Source: Betaproteobacteria bacterium (lineage in GTDB: Bacteria > Pseudomonadota > Gammaproteobacteria > Burkholderiales > SG8-41). Taken from it: a stretch of 64,000 bases of DNA. The notes under the pieces were generated by a model. The model made no database searches. It saw nothing but the letters and a program-made list of their open reading frames with translations, and was not told the DNA's origin. The stretch is taken from contig JAKFYK010000044.1 in the NCBI GenBank assembly GCA_021730905.1, positions 1 to 64,000 on the forward strand. The letters are read 5' to 3'. This document shows positions 45,205-54,475 of this stretch, piece by piece. The first letter of the stretch is position 1. Each line of letters opens with the position of its first letter. Made by a program: the position numbers and the translations under genes.

Positions 45205-46128
45205 TTAACTGAAGTAATGAATCTCCACGCTAGGCCGACCGCTGTGCGTATCCGCATAAATCATCGAATACTCCGGCACTTCCAGCCAGGTCGAGGTGTC
45301 CTTGGTCAGCGGCTCGGACGCAATCATGATGGAATCGGCGGTGTCAGAGCCGCCGGTCATTTTCCATTCATCATCGTAAAATCCGTATTCGCGGCCTGAG
45401 GTGTACCACAGGCTCAGGAAGTTCATGTTGGCCTCGTGTACCCTGGCGGGGTCTTCGGTGCGGTAGCAGCCGAAGTCGAAACAATAGCGCACGGCTGCGA
45501 GTTGTTCGCCGGTGGTGATGAACAGGTTCACCGACGAAGAGGTGGCGATACCGAGTTGCGCGCGCACATCGCGGATGATGGTCAGCGTGCGATCCACGGC
45601 GTTCACCAGTTCTTCGGCACTGCATTGGCGTGTTGGATCCTTCAGTTGCGAGGCGAGCAGGGCGTAGATCCATTCGCTGTCGGTGGTGCCGGAGATCAGC
45701 ATGGTAATTTCAGGCCGGATGAACTGCAATAGCAGTGGTTTCATCTCGCGCATGCGCGAGAGGTCACCGTTGTGCGCCAGCGCCAGTTTGAAGTCGGGAT
45801 ACTGAAATGGGTGCACGTTCTGCAGCGAGATATCGACTTCGGTGGAATACGCGACGCCGCGCACGTGCGCCAGCACGCAGGTCGAGCGTACTTTCTCGGC
45901 GAGTGCCTTAAGGTTGCGGTCAAAAACCGGCAGCGAGGTTGAGGCGTAGCTGAACGGTTTTGCTGCGTTAAACGAATGCCGGTCCCATGCGCGCATGCCG
46001 AAGCCGGCGAGGTTCAGCATGTGCAGCATCTTCGGCATGTACGACTGGCGGATCAGCGCACTGTCGGGCTGGAACAGCAGATGATCCAGCAGCACGGGCT
46101 GGCCAAGATAGGCAAGGGCGCGACACAT
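45205..46128 (-). CDS. Class II glutamine amidotransferase (YafJ-like)
   Basis: A 307-residue Ntn-type glutamine amidotransferase. The protein begins MCRALAYLGQP, and after removal of Met the cysteine at position 2 is the catalytic nucleophile. VRGVAYSTEVDISLQNVHPF and FKLALAHNGDLS provide the conserved Arg and the NGDL oxyanion motif; GTTDSEWIYALLAS follows. There is no synthetase domain, as in YafJ/EgtC-type enzymes. It should deaminate glutamine or a glutamine-like amide, but the acceptor is unknown. A decayed second copy lies downstream at 44.6 kb. The gene upstream (sugE) is 46 bases away on the same strand. Confidence 0.9.
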   Translation of the reverse strand: MCRALAYLGQPVLLDHLLFQPDSALIRQSYMPKMLHMLNLAGFGMRAWDRHSFNAAKPFSYASTSLPVFDRNLKALAEKVRSTCVLAHVRGVAYSTEVDISLQNVHPFQYPDFKLALAHNGDLSRMREMKPLLLQFIRPEITMLISGTTDSEWIYALLASQLKDPTRQCSAEELVNAVDRTLTIIRDVRAQLGIATSSSVNLFITTGEQLAAVRYCFDFGCYRTEDPARVHEANMNFLSLWYTSGREYGFYDDEWKMTGGSDTADSIMIASEPLTKDTSTWLEVPEYSMIYADTHSGRPSVEIHYFS

Positions 46129-46174
46129 TACAGGGCGATCTTATTATTATAAATTAATGTTTTAAAACATATGG

Positions 46175-46489
46175 TTATGATACTATCTTCAAGCCGATTA
46201 TACCTGCAACGATAAGCGCGATACAGCCGATGCGCGCGGCGGTCGCGGGTTCGGCAAACAGCACGATGCCGAGGATCGCAGTGCCGACGGCACCGATGCC
46301 GGTCCATACTGCATAGCCGGTGCCGACCGGTATGGTTTTTAAAGCCAAAGCAAGAAATATCACGCTCGCGATCATCGCTACTATGGTAATTACGCTGGGC
46401 ATGAGCTTGCTGAAGCCGTCAGTGTATTTAAGTCCGATTGCCCATACGATTTCAAGTACGCCAGCAATGATGAGATAGGTCCAGGACAT
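46175..46489 (-). CDS. sugE: SMR-family guanidinium/quaternary-ammonium exporter, SugE/Gdx-like
   Basis: A 104-residue four-helix small multidrug resistance protein. The essential membrane glutamate is in the first helix ([16 protein letters not shown]), and the WAIGLKY.GF and [18 protein letters not shown] motifs are those of the SugE/Gdx group, now known to export guanidinium in exchange for protons. I looked upstream for the paired ACGR hairpins of a guanidine-II riboswitch and saw none. The role as guanidinium exporter comes from family knowledge. A 46-base gap separates it from the amidotransferase gene. Confidence 0.93.
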   Translation of the reverse strand: MSWTYLIIAGVLEIVWAIGLKYTDGFSKLMPSVITIVAMIASVIFLALALKTIPVGTGYAVWTGIGAVGTAILGIVLFAEPATAARIGCIALIVAGIIGLKIVS

Positions 46490-46667
46490 TGTCGGTCAGG
46501 CGGTTGGGAATGAGCAATATCTGTCGCAAGTCAATGGATCAAGCGCGTGTGTCATGCTGGCTCCTGCAAATGAGGTATATGGCAATATTGATTCTAGCGC
46601 GTTTACGCCTTTGCGGAGATAATCCGCGAACGTTGCGTCTCGTGCAAATTACACTGTGGGAGCATCA

Positions 46668-47636
46668 ATGAAACGGATTAGTTTCGCTGCAATTTCGTTT
46701 TGTGTGCCGCTGACCGTCGCCGGCCTGGCGGTAGCCCAGACTTGGCCAGCCAAGCCGGTGCGCGTGGTGATTCCGTGGCCGCCCGGCGGCTCGAACGATG
46801 TGGTGGGGCGCATGGTGATGCAGAAAGTCGGCGAGTCGCTGGGGCAGCAGTTTGTGGTGGACAACCGGCCCGGCGCTTCGGGGGCCATCGGCTCAGAACC
46901 TGTGGCGAAGGCGCCGCCCGACGGTTACACCATCATGGTGCACTCGACCACGCATCTGGGCAACGCGCATCTTTACAAGAAACTGCCGTATGACACATTG
47001 AAAGATTTTGCGCCTGTGGGCATGCTGGCCGCGCAGCCGGGCGCGCTGGCGACGCATCCCTCGCTGCCGGTGAAAACCGTCAAGGAATTTCTCGCGCTGG
47101 CCAAGGCGCGGCCCGGGCAAATCAATTATTCGTCATCGGGCAACGGCAGTGCGCCGCATCTGTCGATGGCGCTGCTGACGTCGATGACGGGCATCGACCT
47201 GGTGCATGTGCCGTACAAAGGCGGCGCGCCTCAGGTCACCGCGCTGGTGGGTGGCGAATCGCAAGCGTCGCTGGCGACGATTTCCACGGTTATCGCCCAT
47301 GTGAAATCCGGCCGCCTGCGCGCGCTGGGCGTGTCGTCGGCCAAACGCAGCAATATTCTGCCCGATGTGCCGACTATCGCCGAATCCGGCGTGCCCGGCT
47401 ATGAAATGAGTCCATGGATAGGTGTGTATGCGCCGGCGAACACGCCCAAGGCCATCATTGATAGACTGAATGCCGAGTCAAACAAGGCGCTGAAGCATCC
47501 CGATGTTGCAAACAGTCTGACGAATCAGGTGCTTGACCCGCAGCCTTCCACGCCGGAGGAATTCGCGCAGCGCATCAGGATTGATTATGAGAAATACGGC
47601 AAGCTGATCAGGATGGCAGGTGTGAAGATCGATTGA
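46668..47636 (+). CDS. Bug/TctC-family periplasmic substrate-binding protein
   Basis: A 322-residue Bug protein. ATG 46668 has GGGAG seven bases before it. It has a signal peptide ending GLAVAQ, the ligand-binding PVRVVIPWPPGGSNDVVGR loop, YKKLPYDTLKDFAPVG and VHVPYKGGAPQVTALVGGE, all conserved in the family. It heads a rightward cluster with a close paralogue (47677), an SDR and an LVIVD-repeat protein. Small carboxylic acids are the usual ligands of Bug proteins. No transport subunits are present, so uptake would need partners elsewhere. Confidence 0.93.
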   Translation: MKRISFAAISFCVPLTVAGLAVAQTWPAKPVRVVIPWPPGGSNDVVGRMVMQKVGESLGQQFVVDNRPGASGAIGSEPVAKAPPDGYTIMVHSTTHLGNAHLYKKLPYDTLKDFAPVGMLAAQPGALATHPSLPVKTVKEFLALAKARPGQINYSSSGNGSAPHLSMALLTSMTGIDLVHVPYKGGAPQVTALVGGESQASLATISTVIAHVKSGRLRALGVSSAKRSNILPDVPTIAESGVPGYEMSPWIGVYAPANTPKAIIDRLNAESNKALKHPDVANSLTNQVLDPQPSTPEEFAQRIRIDYEKYGKLIRMAGVKID

Positions 47637-47676
47637 ACCAGCGCAATTAAAAGCGGTTATAACGAGACGAGGAAAA

Positions 47677-48645
47677 ATGATGATGAAAACAATAGTTCGG
47701 GCAGCGGCAATGTCGTTTGCGGTAATGGGCAGCGGGTTTGCGCTTGCGCAAAATTATCCGGTGAAGCCGGTGCGCGTGGTGATTCCGTGGCCGCCGGGCG
47801 GCGCCAACGATATCGTCGGACGCATCGTGGCGCAAAAAATGGGCGAGCAGCTTGGCCAGCAATTCATCATCGACAATCGCGGCGGCGCGGCGGGTACCAT
47901 CGGCGCCGACCTCGTGGCGAAAGCGCCCGCCGACGGTTACACCATTATGGTGCACTCGGCCACGCATGTGACCAATCCGCATCTCTACAAAAAACTGCCT
48001 TACGATACGCTGAAAGATTTCACCGGTGTTACCGCGCTCGCAGTGCAGGTCGGCATGTTGGTGGTGCATCCGCAGTTGCCGGCGAAGAACGTCAAGGAGT
48101 TCGTTGCGCTGGCGCGCGCGCGGCCTGGCCAGATGATTTATGGTTCATCGGGCAGCGGCAGCTTTGTTCACCTTGGCATGGCGCTGCTCAATGCAACGAC
48201 CAATACCCAGATGGTGCATGTGCCGTTCAAGGGCGGCGGACCCGCCGTGGTGGCGCTCGCTTCAGGCGAAGTACAGGCGATGGTGGCGACCATAGGCTCG
48301 GTGATTCCGCATTTGCCGAGTGGCCGCCTGCGCGGAATCGGCGTTACCTCGACCGCGCGCATGAAAGCGTTTCCGGACATACCGGCCATTGCCGAGGGTA
48401 TACCCGGCTACGAATTCGTGGCGTGGATAGGCGCATTCGTCGCGTCGGGCACGCCGCGACCCATCGTCGACAAGTTGAATGCCGAGATGAAAAAGACGCT
48501 TGAGAATCCCGATGTAGTGAAGATCATGAGCGGGCAGACGCTGGACCCGATGCATATGACGCCGGAGCAATATGCGGCACGGCTTAAAAGCGATTACGAC
48601 AAGTATGAAAAGCTGGTGAAGCTGACTGGGGTAACGACGAATTAA
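47677..48645 (+). CDS. Bug/TctC-family periplasmic substrate-binding protein (tandem paralogue)
   Basis: A 322-residue Bug protein clearly duplicated from the preceding gene: the signal peptide is followed by the same PVRVVIPWPPGGANDIVGR loop and YKKLPYDTLKDFTGVTAL, and it has an identical length. GAGG upstream of ATG 47677 supports the start. A 12-bp palindrome follows the stop. The pair may bind related acids, or one copy may act as a sensor. Confidence 0.93.
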   Translation: MMMKTIVRAAAMSFAVMGSGFALAQNYPVKPVRVVIPWPPGGANDIVGRIVAQKMGEQLGQQFIIDNRGGAAGTIGADLVAKAPADGYTIMVHSATHVTNPHLYKKLPYDTLKDFTGVTALAVQVGMLVVHPQLPAKNVKEFVALARARPGQMIYGSSGSGSFVHLGMALLNATTNTQMVHVPFKGGGPAVVALASGEVQAMVATIGSVIPHLPSGRLRGIGVTSTARMKAFPDIPAIAEGIPGYEFVAWIGAFVASGTPRPIVDKLNAEMKKTLENPDVVKIMSGQTLDPMHMTPEQYAARLKSDYDKYEKLVKLTGVTTN

Positions 48646-48657
48646 TAGCGGCCGTGC

Positions 48658-48685
48658 TGTCATTCTGGCGTTTGCCAGAATGACA
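48658..48685. repeat. Palindromic repeat (12-bp perfect stem)
   Basis: TGTCATTCTGGC-GTTT-GCCAGAATGACA: twelve perfect pairs with a four-base loop between the Bug gene and the SDR gene. TCATTCTGG...CCAGAATGA-type palindromes are dispersed repeats in many proteobacteria. There is no T-run, so it is not a standard terminator, though it may stabilise the upstream mRNA. Confidence 0.8.
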
Positions 48686-48708
48686 AATTAAAAATAATCA
48701 AATAAAAC

Positions 48709-49500
48709 ATGTACTTGGGTATAGATGGTGAAATCGCACTGGTGGTCGGTGCGAGCGAAGGTATCGGCTACGAAAGCGCGAAAGCGCTGCTGGAAGAAGG
48801 CGCGGATGTTCTGATTTGTTCGCGCAATGCCGACAATCTGAAGCGCGCAGCCGCGTCGCTCAAACAGGCGACGGGCCGCGATGCACGCTGGTTTGCTGCC
48901 GATGTCACGCGCGCCGAAGACGTGCAAAAACTCAGGGCATGGGTCGAGCGCGAAACGGCGCACCTCGACATACTGGTATCGGCGGTCGGCGGCAGCCACC
49001 GCGCGTTGTTTGAAGCACTCGACGATGCGGCGTGGCTGGCAAATTACGAATTCAACGTGCTGGGCACCGTGCGCGTGATCCGCGAACTGCTGGCCGCGCT
49101 GCGCCGCGCACCCGCTGCGCGCATTGTGATACTCGGTGCCGCCGGAGCGCGCATGCCGTACCCGAATCAGGTGGTGTCGAATGTGCACAAAGCAGGCTTG
49201 ATCGCATTGGTGAAAACGCTGGGCGCGGAATTCCATAAATACAATATCCGCGTCAACTCGGTGTCACCGGGGCGCACCATGACCGGGTTCTGGACGAAGC
49301 GCATTGCCGGCATGTCGAGCGCGCAGGGTGTGCCGCCGGAAAAAATCATTGAGGAGTTCTCGCATGAAATCCCGATGGAACGCTTCGGCAAGCCCGAAGA
49401 AATCGCGCCGATGGTGGTGTTTCTGGCATCGCATAAGTCGAGCTATATGACCTGCCAGTCGATACTGGTGGATGGCGGGATATCGCGCGGATTGATATAA
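48709..49500 (+). CDS. SDR-family oxidoreductase lacking the catalytic Tyr
   Basis: A 263-residue short-chain dehydrogenase/reductase. The cofactor motif GASEGIGYESA and the SAVGG...NVLGTV core are intact. At the active site the usual YxxxK reads SNVHK, so the catalytic tyrosine is replaced by serine; the preceding serine position also appears changed (ILGAAGARMP). The C-terminal ILVDGGISRGLI is typical. Either it has an altered reaction or it belongs to the SDR subgroup that carries SN..RAG or SN..KAG here. It lies in a Bug-Bug-SDR-LVIVD run on one strand and may act on the imported acid or a derivative. Confidence 0.87.
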   Translation: MYLGIDGEIALVVGASEGIGYESAKALLEEGADVLICSRNADNLKRAAASLKQATGRDARWFAADVTRAEDVQKLRAWVERETAHLDILVSAVGGSHRALFEALDDAAWLANYEFNVLGTVRVIRELLAALRRAPAARIVILGAAGARMPYPNQVVSNVHKAGLIALVKTLGAEFHKYNIRVNSVSPGRTMTGFWTKRIAGMSSAQGVPPEKIIEEFSHEIPMERFGKPEEIAPMVVFLASHKSSYMTCQSILVDGGISRGLI

Positions 49501-49546
49501 GTCCTGCACTGCGCAATCAATTAAGCCGAGCAAATAAAGGGAAAAA

Positions 49547-50779
49547 ATGAGCAAAGCCAAGGGAGTCAGGGAAGTCGCCTACGTTGATGTGCGCCAGGCC
49601 GGTGGCCACAGTCATCCGCACACGCACGATCAGTTCGGAACGCAATCATGGTTCGATTGTGCGGGCGGTGGGCAGGTGGTGGTGGAAAAGAACGTCGCCT
49701 ACGTCGGCAACATGCGCAATCCGGCAGGCACGCTGGTGATCGATGTCTCCGACCCCAAGCACCCGAAGCAGATCGGCGAAATCAACATGCCCACCGGCAC
49801 GCATTCGCACAAAGTGCGCGTGGCTGGCGACATCATGATCACTAACCGCGAAGTGCTGGGTGTACACGCGCTGAAGGGCGAGGTGCCGCCCGATGGTTAT
49901 ACCGGAGGCCTGTCGATCTGGGATATTTCAAATCCAGCCAAGCATAAACTCATCACGAATTGGGACGCCACCGACAAAAGCGCGGCGAACTACGCGCGCG
50001 GCGTGCACCGCTTCGATTTCGATGGGCGCTACGCTTACATTTCGCCGACGATGGATGGCTATATCGGCAACATCGTGGTCATACTCGACCTGAAAAACCC
50101 GGCCAAGCCCGAAGAAGTCGGGCGCTGGCATATGCCGGGCCAATGGGCGGCGGGCGGTGAGAAGGCCACGTGGAAGGGTTCGAATCACAAATGCCATCAT
50201 CCGCTGCGGCAAGGCAATCGCCTTTACACCAGCTACTGGTATGGCGGCTTCGTGATACTTGACATCGAAGACATGGCCAAACCCAAACTGGTGTCGCACG
50301 TGGACTGGAGCCCGCCGTTTCCGTGGCCCACGCACACCTGCCTCAAGATGCCGTTCAAGATCCAGGGGCGCGACATCATGGTAGTGTCGGATGAAGACGT
50401 GGGTCGCCTCGAAGGCTGCACGACACCGTATCCGGCGGCGTTTCTTTGGGTGGTGGATATTTCCGATGAGAAAAATCCAGTGCCGATTTCATCGTTTCAG
50501 CTCGAAGACATGCCCGATGAACCGCAGCCGACGATGACCGGCTGTCATCAGCCGTGCGAAAAAGTCACCGGCACCGAAATTCCCGTCGCATGGTTTGCCA
50601 ACGGACTGCGCATCATCGATGTCGCCAAACCGCATGCGCCAAAAGAAGTGGCGTATTTCATGCCTGATGTGCCGCCGGGCTGTCCGCGGGTGCAGAGTAA
50701 CGACGTTACTGTGGATGATCGTGGGTTGATTTATCTGCTGGATCGGGTGCGGGGGTTGCACATACTGGAGCGGGTCTAG
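49547..50779 (+). CDS. LVIVD-repeat beta-propeller protein
   Basis: A 410-residue protein built from LVIVD-type repeats: GTLVIDVSDPKHPKQIGEI, LSIWDISNPAKHKLI, VVILDLKNPAKPEEVGRW, FVILDIEDMAKPKLVSH and LRIIDVAKPHAPKEV. Each should be a propeller blade. Histidines (TGTHSHKVRV, HKCHHPLRQG) and a cysteine (TGCHQPCEKVTG) cluster could bind a metal, as in selenium-binding-like proteins. There is no signal peptide. It ends the cluster with the two Bug proteins and the SDR. The fold is well supported; the activity is unknown. Confidence 0.88.
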   Translation: MSKAKGVREVAYVDVRQAGGHSHPHTHDQFGTQSWFDCAGGGQVVVEKNVAYVGNMRNPAGTLVIDVSDPKHPKQIGEINMPTGTHSHKVRVAGDIMITNREVLGVHALKGEVPPDGYTGGLSIWDISNPAKHKLITNWDATDKSAANYARGVHRFDFDGRYAYISPTMDGYIGNIVVILDLKNPAKPEEVGRWHMPGQWAAGGEKATWKGSNHKCHHPLRQGNRLYTSYWYGGFVILDIEDMAKPKLVSHVDWSPPFPWPTHTCLKMPFKIQGRDIMVVSDEDVGRLEGCTTPYPAAFLWVVDISDEKNPVPISSFQLEDMPDEPQPTMTGCHQPCEKVTGTEIPVAWFANGLRIIDVAKPHAPKEVAYFMPDVPPGCPRVQSNDVTVDDRGLIYLLDRVRGLHILERV

Positions 50780-50801
50780 AGTCTGGTATTGTGCGGAAGC
50801 G

Positions 50802-51815
50802 TTATCCCGCGACTTTCACCGTCGCACCTTTCGCCGCTGATTCCAGTATCGCTTCCAGCACTGTGACGTTGTGTTGCTCGTCGCCGCCGGCTATCGCGAG
50901 CAGGCGTTTTTCTTTCACCGCATCAGCGAAATTTTCGAGTTCTGCCCGCTCGCTGCTGGTGTGAGGAAAGCTGATGGTCTGTGGCTGGGGATGCACGTAG
51001 GGATTCGCCGGATCGAAAAAGCAGGTGCGCAACTGCCATGTCGTCAGGTGCTGCACGTCGCCCACTTCGGCCCAGCCGCGTGAACCGCACACCTGCAGAC
51101 GCCAGGTTTCAGCGGTGGCGATCACCGTGCCGAGATAGGCGGTAGCGCCGCTTTTGAACTTGAACAGCATCGAGGTGGTGTCGTCGGTGCCGTAGTCGAG
51201 CGCGAGGCGGCAGCTTTGCGCATGCACGGTGTCGATGTGCCCGGCGAGATAGAGCATGGCATCGACCACATGAACGCCGCGTCCGGTCATGCCGCCGGCG
51301 GGACCTTCTTCGGGGTTTTGCCGCCAGTGTTCTTTGCCGACACGATACACGCTAGGTCCGTTGAAATTGCCTTCCATGTGCAATAGTCTGCCGAGCCGGC
51401 CATCGGCCAGCACGCGCTTGATTTCCCGCAGTGCGGGCTGGAAGCGCCAGTTGTAACCGACTGCCAGCGTGACCTTTGCATCCGCACACGCGCGCAGCGC
51501 GGCTTTGGCGCTTTCGGTGGTGAGTGTGAACGGTTTTTCGGTGAATACCGGCTTGCCGGCTTTGGCACAGGCGATGATTTGTTCGGCGTGCGCGGTGTGT
51601 GGTGTGGCGAGCACGATGGCTTCGACTTTGGGATCGGCGAGTGCCTTGTCGAGACTATCCACCAGCGGGAAACCTTTGCTGCTCGCGTAGTCGCGCGCGT
51701 TTTCCGGATGGCGCAGCACGCCCATCACGATACGAATTTTGTCGCTCTTGCCCTGTATGCTGTTGACGAGGTTTTGGCCCCAGCGACCGAGACCGACTAT
51801 GGCTGCGTTAAGCAT
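50802..51815 (-). CDS. Gfo/Idh/MocA-family oxidoreductase
   Basis: A 337-residue NAD(P)-dependent oxidoreductase. The N-terminal Rossmann motif AAIVGLGRWGQNLV, the conserved EKPFTL loop with the catalytic lysine, and a GNFNGPSVYRVGKEHWR segment of the C-terminal domain are present. Family members oxidise sugars, inositols or related polyols. It faces the LVIVD gene convergently and has a Bug gene just downstream of its promoter side; the arrangement is Gfo/Idh then Bug then GGT, all leftward from 54.4 kb. Substrate unknown. Confidence 0.92.
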   Translation of the reverse strand: MLNAAIVGLGRWGQNLVNSIQGKSDKIRIVMGVLRHPENARDYASSKGFPLVDSLDKALADPKVEAIVLATPHTAHAEQIIACAKAGKPVFTEKPFTLTTESAKAALRACADAKVTLAVGYNWRFQPALREIKRVLADGRLGRLLHMEGNFNGPSVYRVGKEHWRQNPEEGPAGGMTGRGVHVVDAMLYLAGHIDTVHAQSCRLALDYGTDDTTSMLFKFKSGATAYLGTVIATAETWRLQVCGSRGWAEVGDVQHLTTWQLRTCFFDPANPYVHPQPQTISFPHTSSERAELENFADAVKEKRLLAIAGGDEQHNVTVLEAILESAAKGATVKVAG

Positions 51816-51844
51816 GTTTTATATAAGTACTTGTTTTTAAATAA

Positions 51845-52801
51845 TTATTCAAGAACAAGGCCGGCCGATTTGACGAGCTTTGCCCAGCGCAGGGCATCGA
51901 CGCGGATCAGTTCCGCGAGTTCCTCGATGGTGCTCGATTGTACGTCGACGCCCTGCGCGGTGAGCCGTTCGCGCACATCATGCTCGGCAAGCACCTTGAC
52001 CAGTTCGGCGTTCAGGCGCTTCACGATGGCTGGCGGCGTCGCCGCGGGCACGACGATGCCGTACCACGCGCTGACTTCGTAACCGGGCAGCGATTCGCTG
52101 ACGGTGGGCACCTCGGGCATCGACGGCGAGCGTTTCGCGCCGGTGACACCCAAGGCTTTTAGCCGGGCGCTCTTCACGTGCGGAATTGCCGCGAGCAGGG
52201 GCAAAAACGAAATGTGTATCTCGCCTTGTATCGCCGCCACTACGTTTACCGCCGCACCGCGATACGGAACATGGGTGAGCGGAATGTTCGCCATCACGCG
52301 CAGCAGTTCACCCGACAGATGGTTGGTGGTTCCCGCACCGGATGAGCCGAAGCGCAATCCACCTGGCTGCGTCTTGGCATACGAGATCAACTCTTTGATT
52401 GAATTTACCGGCAGCGACGGATGCACCGCGAGCAGCGTCGGACCCGTAGCGATCAGCGACACCGGCGCGAACGCCTTGAGCGGATCAAAGCCGGGGCGCT
52501 TGCGAAAATTGGGGCTGAGTGTAATCACCGGCTGACCGAGATAGAGCGTATGACCGTCAGCGTTTGCGGCGGCGGCAATCTCCATGCTGACCACGCCGCC
52601 CGCGCCGGGGCGCCCGTCGATGATCACGCGCTGGCCGAGGCGTTCGCCGAGCTTTTCACCCGTGACACGCGCGATGGTGTCGCTGACGCCGCCGGGCAGA
52701 AAACCGGTGATCAGCCGCAGCGGGCGTGTGGGGTAGTCTTGTGCTTGAACGTTTGCCGCGATGGCGAACAGCAGTCCCGCAAAAAACCTTTTATTTTTCA
52801 C
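51845..52801 (-). CDS. Bug/TctC-family periplasmic substrate-binding protein
   Basis: A 318-residue Bug protein. I use GTG 52801, which overlaps the stop of the upstream gamma-glutamyltransferase-like gene (GTGA), giving the signal peptide KNKRFFAGLLFAIAANVQA. The longer ORF start at 52822 is unlikely. It has LRLITGFLPGGVSDTIAR and VHPSLPVNSIKELISYA as in the family. Coupling to a gamma-glutamyltransferase-like enzyme suggests that the ligand may be a gamma-glutamyl compound or its product. That is inference from context only. Confidence 0.92.
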   Translation of the reverse strand: MKNKRFFAGLLFAIAANVQAQDYPTRPLRLITGFLPGGVSDTIARVTGEKLGERLGQRVIIDGRPGAGGVVSMEIAAAANADGHTLYLGQPVITLSPNFRKRPGFDPLKAFAPVSLIATGPTLLAVHPSLPVNSIKELISYAKTQPGGLRFGSSGAGTTNHLSGELLRVMANIPLTHVPYRGAAVNVVAAIQGEIHISFLPLLAAIPHVKSARLKALGVTGAKRSPSMPEVPTVSESLPGYEVSAWYGIVVPAATPPAIVKRLNAELVKVLAEHDVRERLTAQGVDVQSSTIEELAELIRVDALRWAKLVKSAGLVLE

Positions 52802-54357
52802 TCTGCCACCGCACCCGACCACGGCGACATCACGTCGGCAATGCCGAAGTGTTCGCCGCCAACAGCCTGATACACGCTGCTGGGACAGGCGAAGTTCGTC
52901 GGATATACCACCAGCTCGGTGAAGTCGACGGGAAATTCCGCCTTGAGTTTCTGGATGATCGTCTCGGGCATGCGCGGATCGACACTTACGACGTCGCCGC
53001 CGCTGGCGTCAAGGCGTGGATGATGAAACGCGTCTTCGAGGCTCATGCCGTGGTCGATCATGAATGAGGTCAGTTGCAATACCGCCGGAAAAATCTTGCG
53101 TCCGCCCGACGCGCCAACAGCGAACCACGCCTTGCCATCCTTGTGCGCGATCACCGGGCACATATTGGTCAGCGGACGTTTGTTGGGCGCAAGCGAATTC
53201 GGTGTGCCGGGACGCGGGTCGAACCACATGATGCCGTTGTTCATGAGTATGCCGGTTTCCGGCAGCACGACCTTCGAGCCGTACACCGACAGCAGCGTTT
53301 GCGTGTGTGCAACCATATTGCCTTCGCTGTCCACTACGTTGAAGTGTGTGGTGCATGCCGGGTCGCGATGATCGCTGTCATCGCCCATGGTGGAGAGCCG
53401 CACGGTAAATGCTTCGCGCAACACCCTGGCATAAGCAAGGAACGCATCGGCATCCGGTTTGCCCGGATTGAATTTGACGCCGCGCAAATTATCCAGCGTG
53501 CGCAGCATCGACGGTCCGGCGGTGAGACTCGGTGGCAGCGCCAGTTGTGCGCCGTGATATTCGGTATTGATCGGATCAACAATGCGCGCGTGATAGCGCT
53601 TCAGGTCGTCGGCAGAGAGGATGCCGCCCATGGCCTTGATGTCCTTGGCGATGCTATGCGCGATTTCGCCCTCGTAATAGTCGCGCGGCCCTGCATCGGC
53701 AAGGCGGCGCAGGGTATTGGCAAGTCCCTTGAGTTGCAGGCGTTCCAGCGGCGCGCCTGCAGGCGTAACTGGCGGAAAGCCACCGGGCAGATAGACATTG
53801 GCGGAACTCGGGTAACGCGACAGTTCCTTCGCGGTGATGGCGATTTTCAGGGTGAGATACCAATCGACCGCCATGCCCCGATCGGCGAGCGCGATCGCGG
53901 GTTGAATCACTTCACGAAATTTGAGTTTGCCGAATTTCTCCAGCGCCAGCGACAGACCGGCGATATGGCCGGGCACGGCGATGGAATTGGGGCCGTGCAC
54001 GTTGCGGTCGTCCTTCACTGTAGGCCAGGTAAACAGATCGCTGGTGAAACCGCCGACCAGCGGAAAATCCGCGGGGTTCAGCGCGCCCGGCGAGATCGGT
54101 CCGAAATCGACCACCTGTACGCGTTTTTCCTTCGCCAGATATACCAGCATGAATCCGACACCGCCGAGGCCGCTGTTCCACGGCTCAACAGCGGCGAGCG
54201 CTAGGCCCGTCGCCACCGCGGCATCGACCGCGTTGCCGCCAGCCTTGAGAATTTTGATGCCGGCTTCTCCCGCAATGCGATTCTGCGTAGCGACGATGCC
54301 GCCGCGCGAGCGCGCGACGGGTTTGCGAACGTTCCAGTTCTGGACGAGGTGTTCCAT
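52798..54357 (-). CDS. Gamma-glutamyltransferase family protein
   Basis: A 519-residue Ntn-hydrolase of the gamma-glutamyltransferase family. The large-subunit region has GIVATQNRIAGEAGIKILKAGGNAVDAAVAT. The autoprocessing threonine lies in CTTHFNVVDSEGNMVAHTQTL, and the small-subunit end has GGRKIFPAVLQLTSFM and HHPRLDASGG. No signal peptide is visible, so it should be cytoplasmic, unlike periplasmic Ggt. It heads a coupled pair with the Bug gene. The family splits gamma-glutamyl bonds, although many such cytoplasmic members act on other amides or lactams. Confidence 0.92.
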   Translation of the reverse strand: MEHLVQNWNVRKPVARSRGGIVATQNRIAGEAGIKILKAGGNAVDAAVATGLALAAVEPWNSGLGGVGFMLVYLAKEKRVQVVDFGPISPGALNPADFPLVGGFTSDLFTWPTVKDDRNVHGPNSIAVPGHIAGLSLALEKFGKLKFREVIQPAIALADRGMAVDWYLTLKIAITAKELSRYPSSANVYLPGGFPPVTPAGAPLERLQLKGLANTLRRLADAGPRDYYEGEIAHSIAKDIKAMGGILSADDLKRYHARIVDPINTEYHGAQLALPPSLTAGPSMLRTLDNLRGVKFNPGKPDADAFLAYARVLREAFTVRLSTMGDDSDHRDPACTTHFNVVDSEGNMVAHTQTLLSVYGSKVVLPETGILMNNGIMWFDPRPGTPNSLAPNKRPLTNMCPVIAHKDGKAWFAVGASGGRKIFPAVLQLTSFMIDHGMSLEDAFHHPRLDASGGDVVSVDPRMPETIIQKLKAEFPVDFTELVVYPTNFACPSSVYQAVGGEHFGIADVMSPWSGAVAE

Positions 54358-54475
54358 TTTTTGTGACCGGAGTTGAGGGTTCGAAGTTCAGAGTTGAGAG
54401 TGGCGCAGGCTCATGCGATGATAGCAAAATCATGGGGTTGCTGTTTGACTGCCACTCCAGACTTCCAACGGCGCT

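Noticed and set aside
46490-46667. Guanidine riboswitch upstream of sugE
   Set aside because: No paired ACGR hairpins or other recognised guanidine-riboswitch pattern could be seen.
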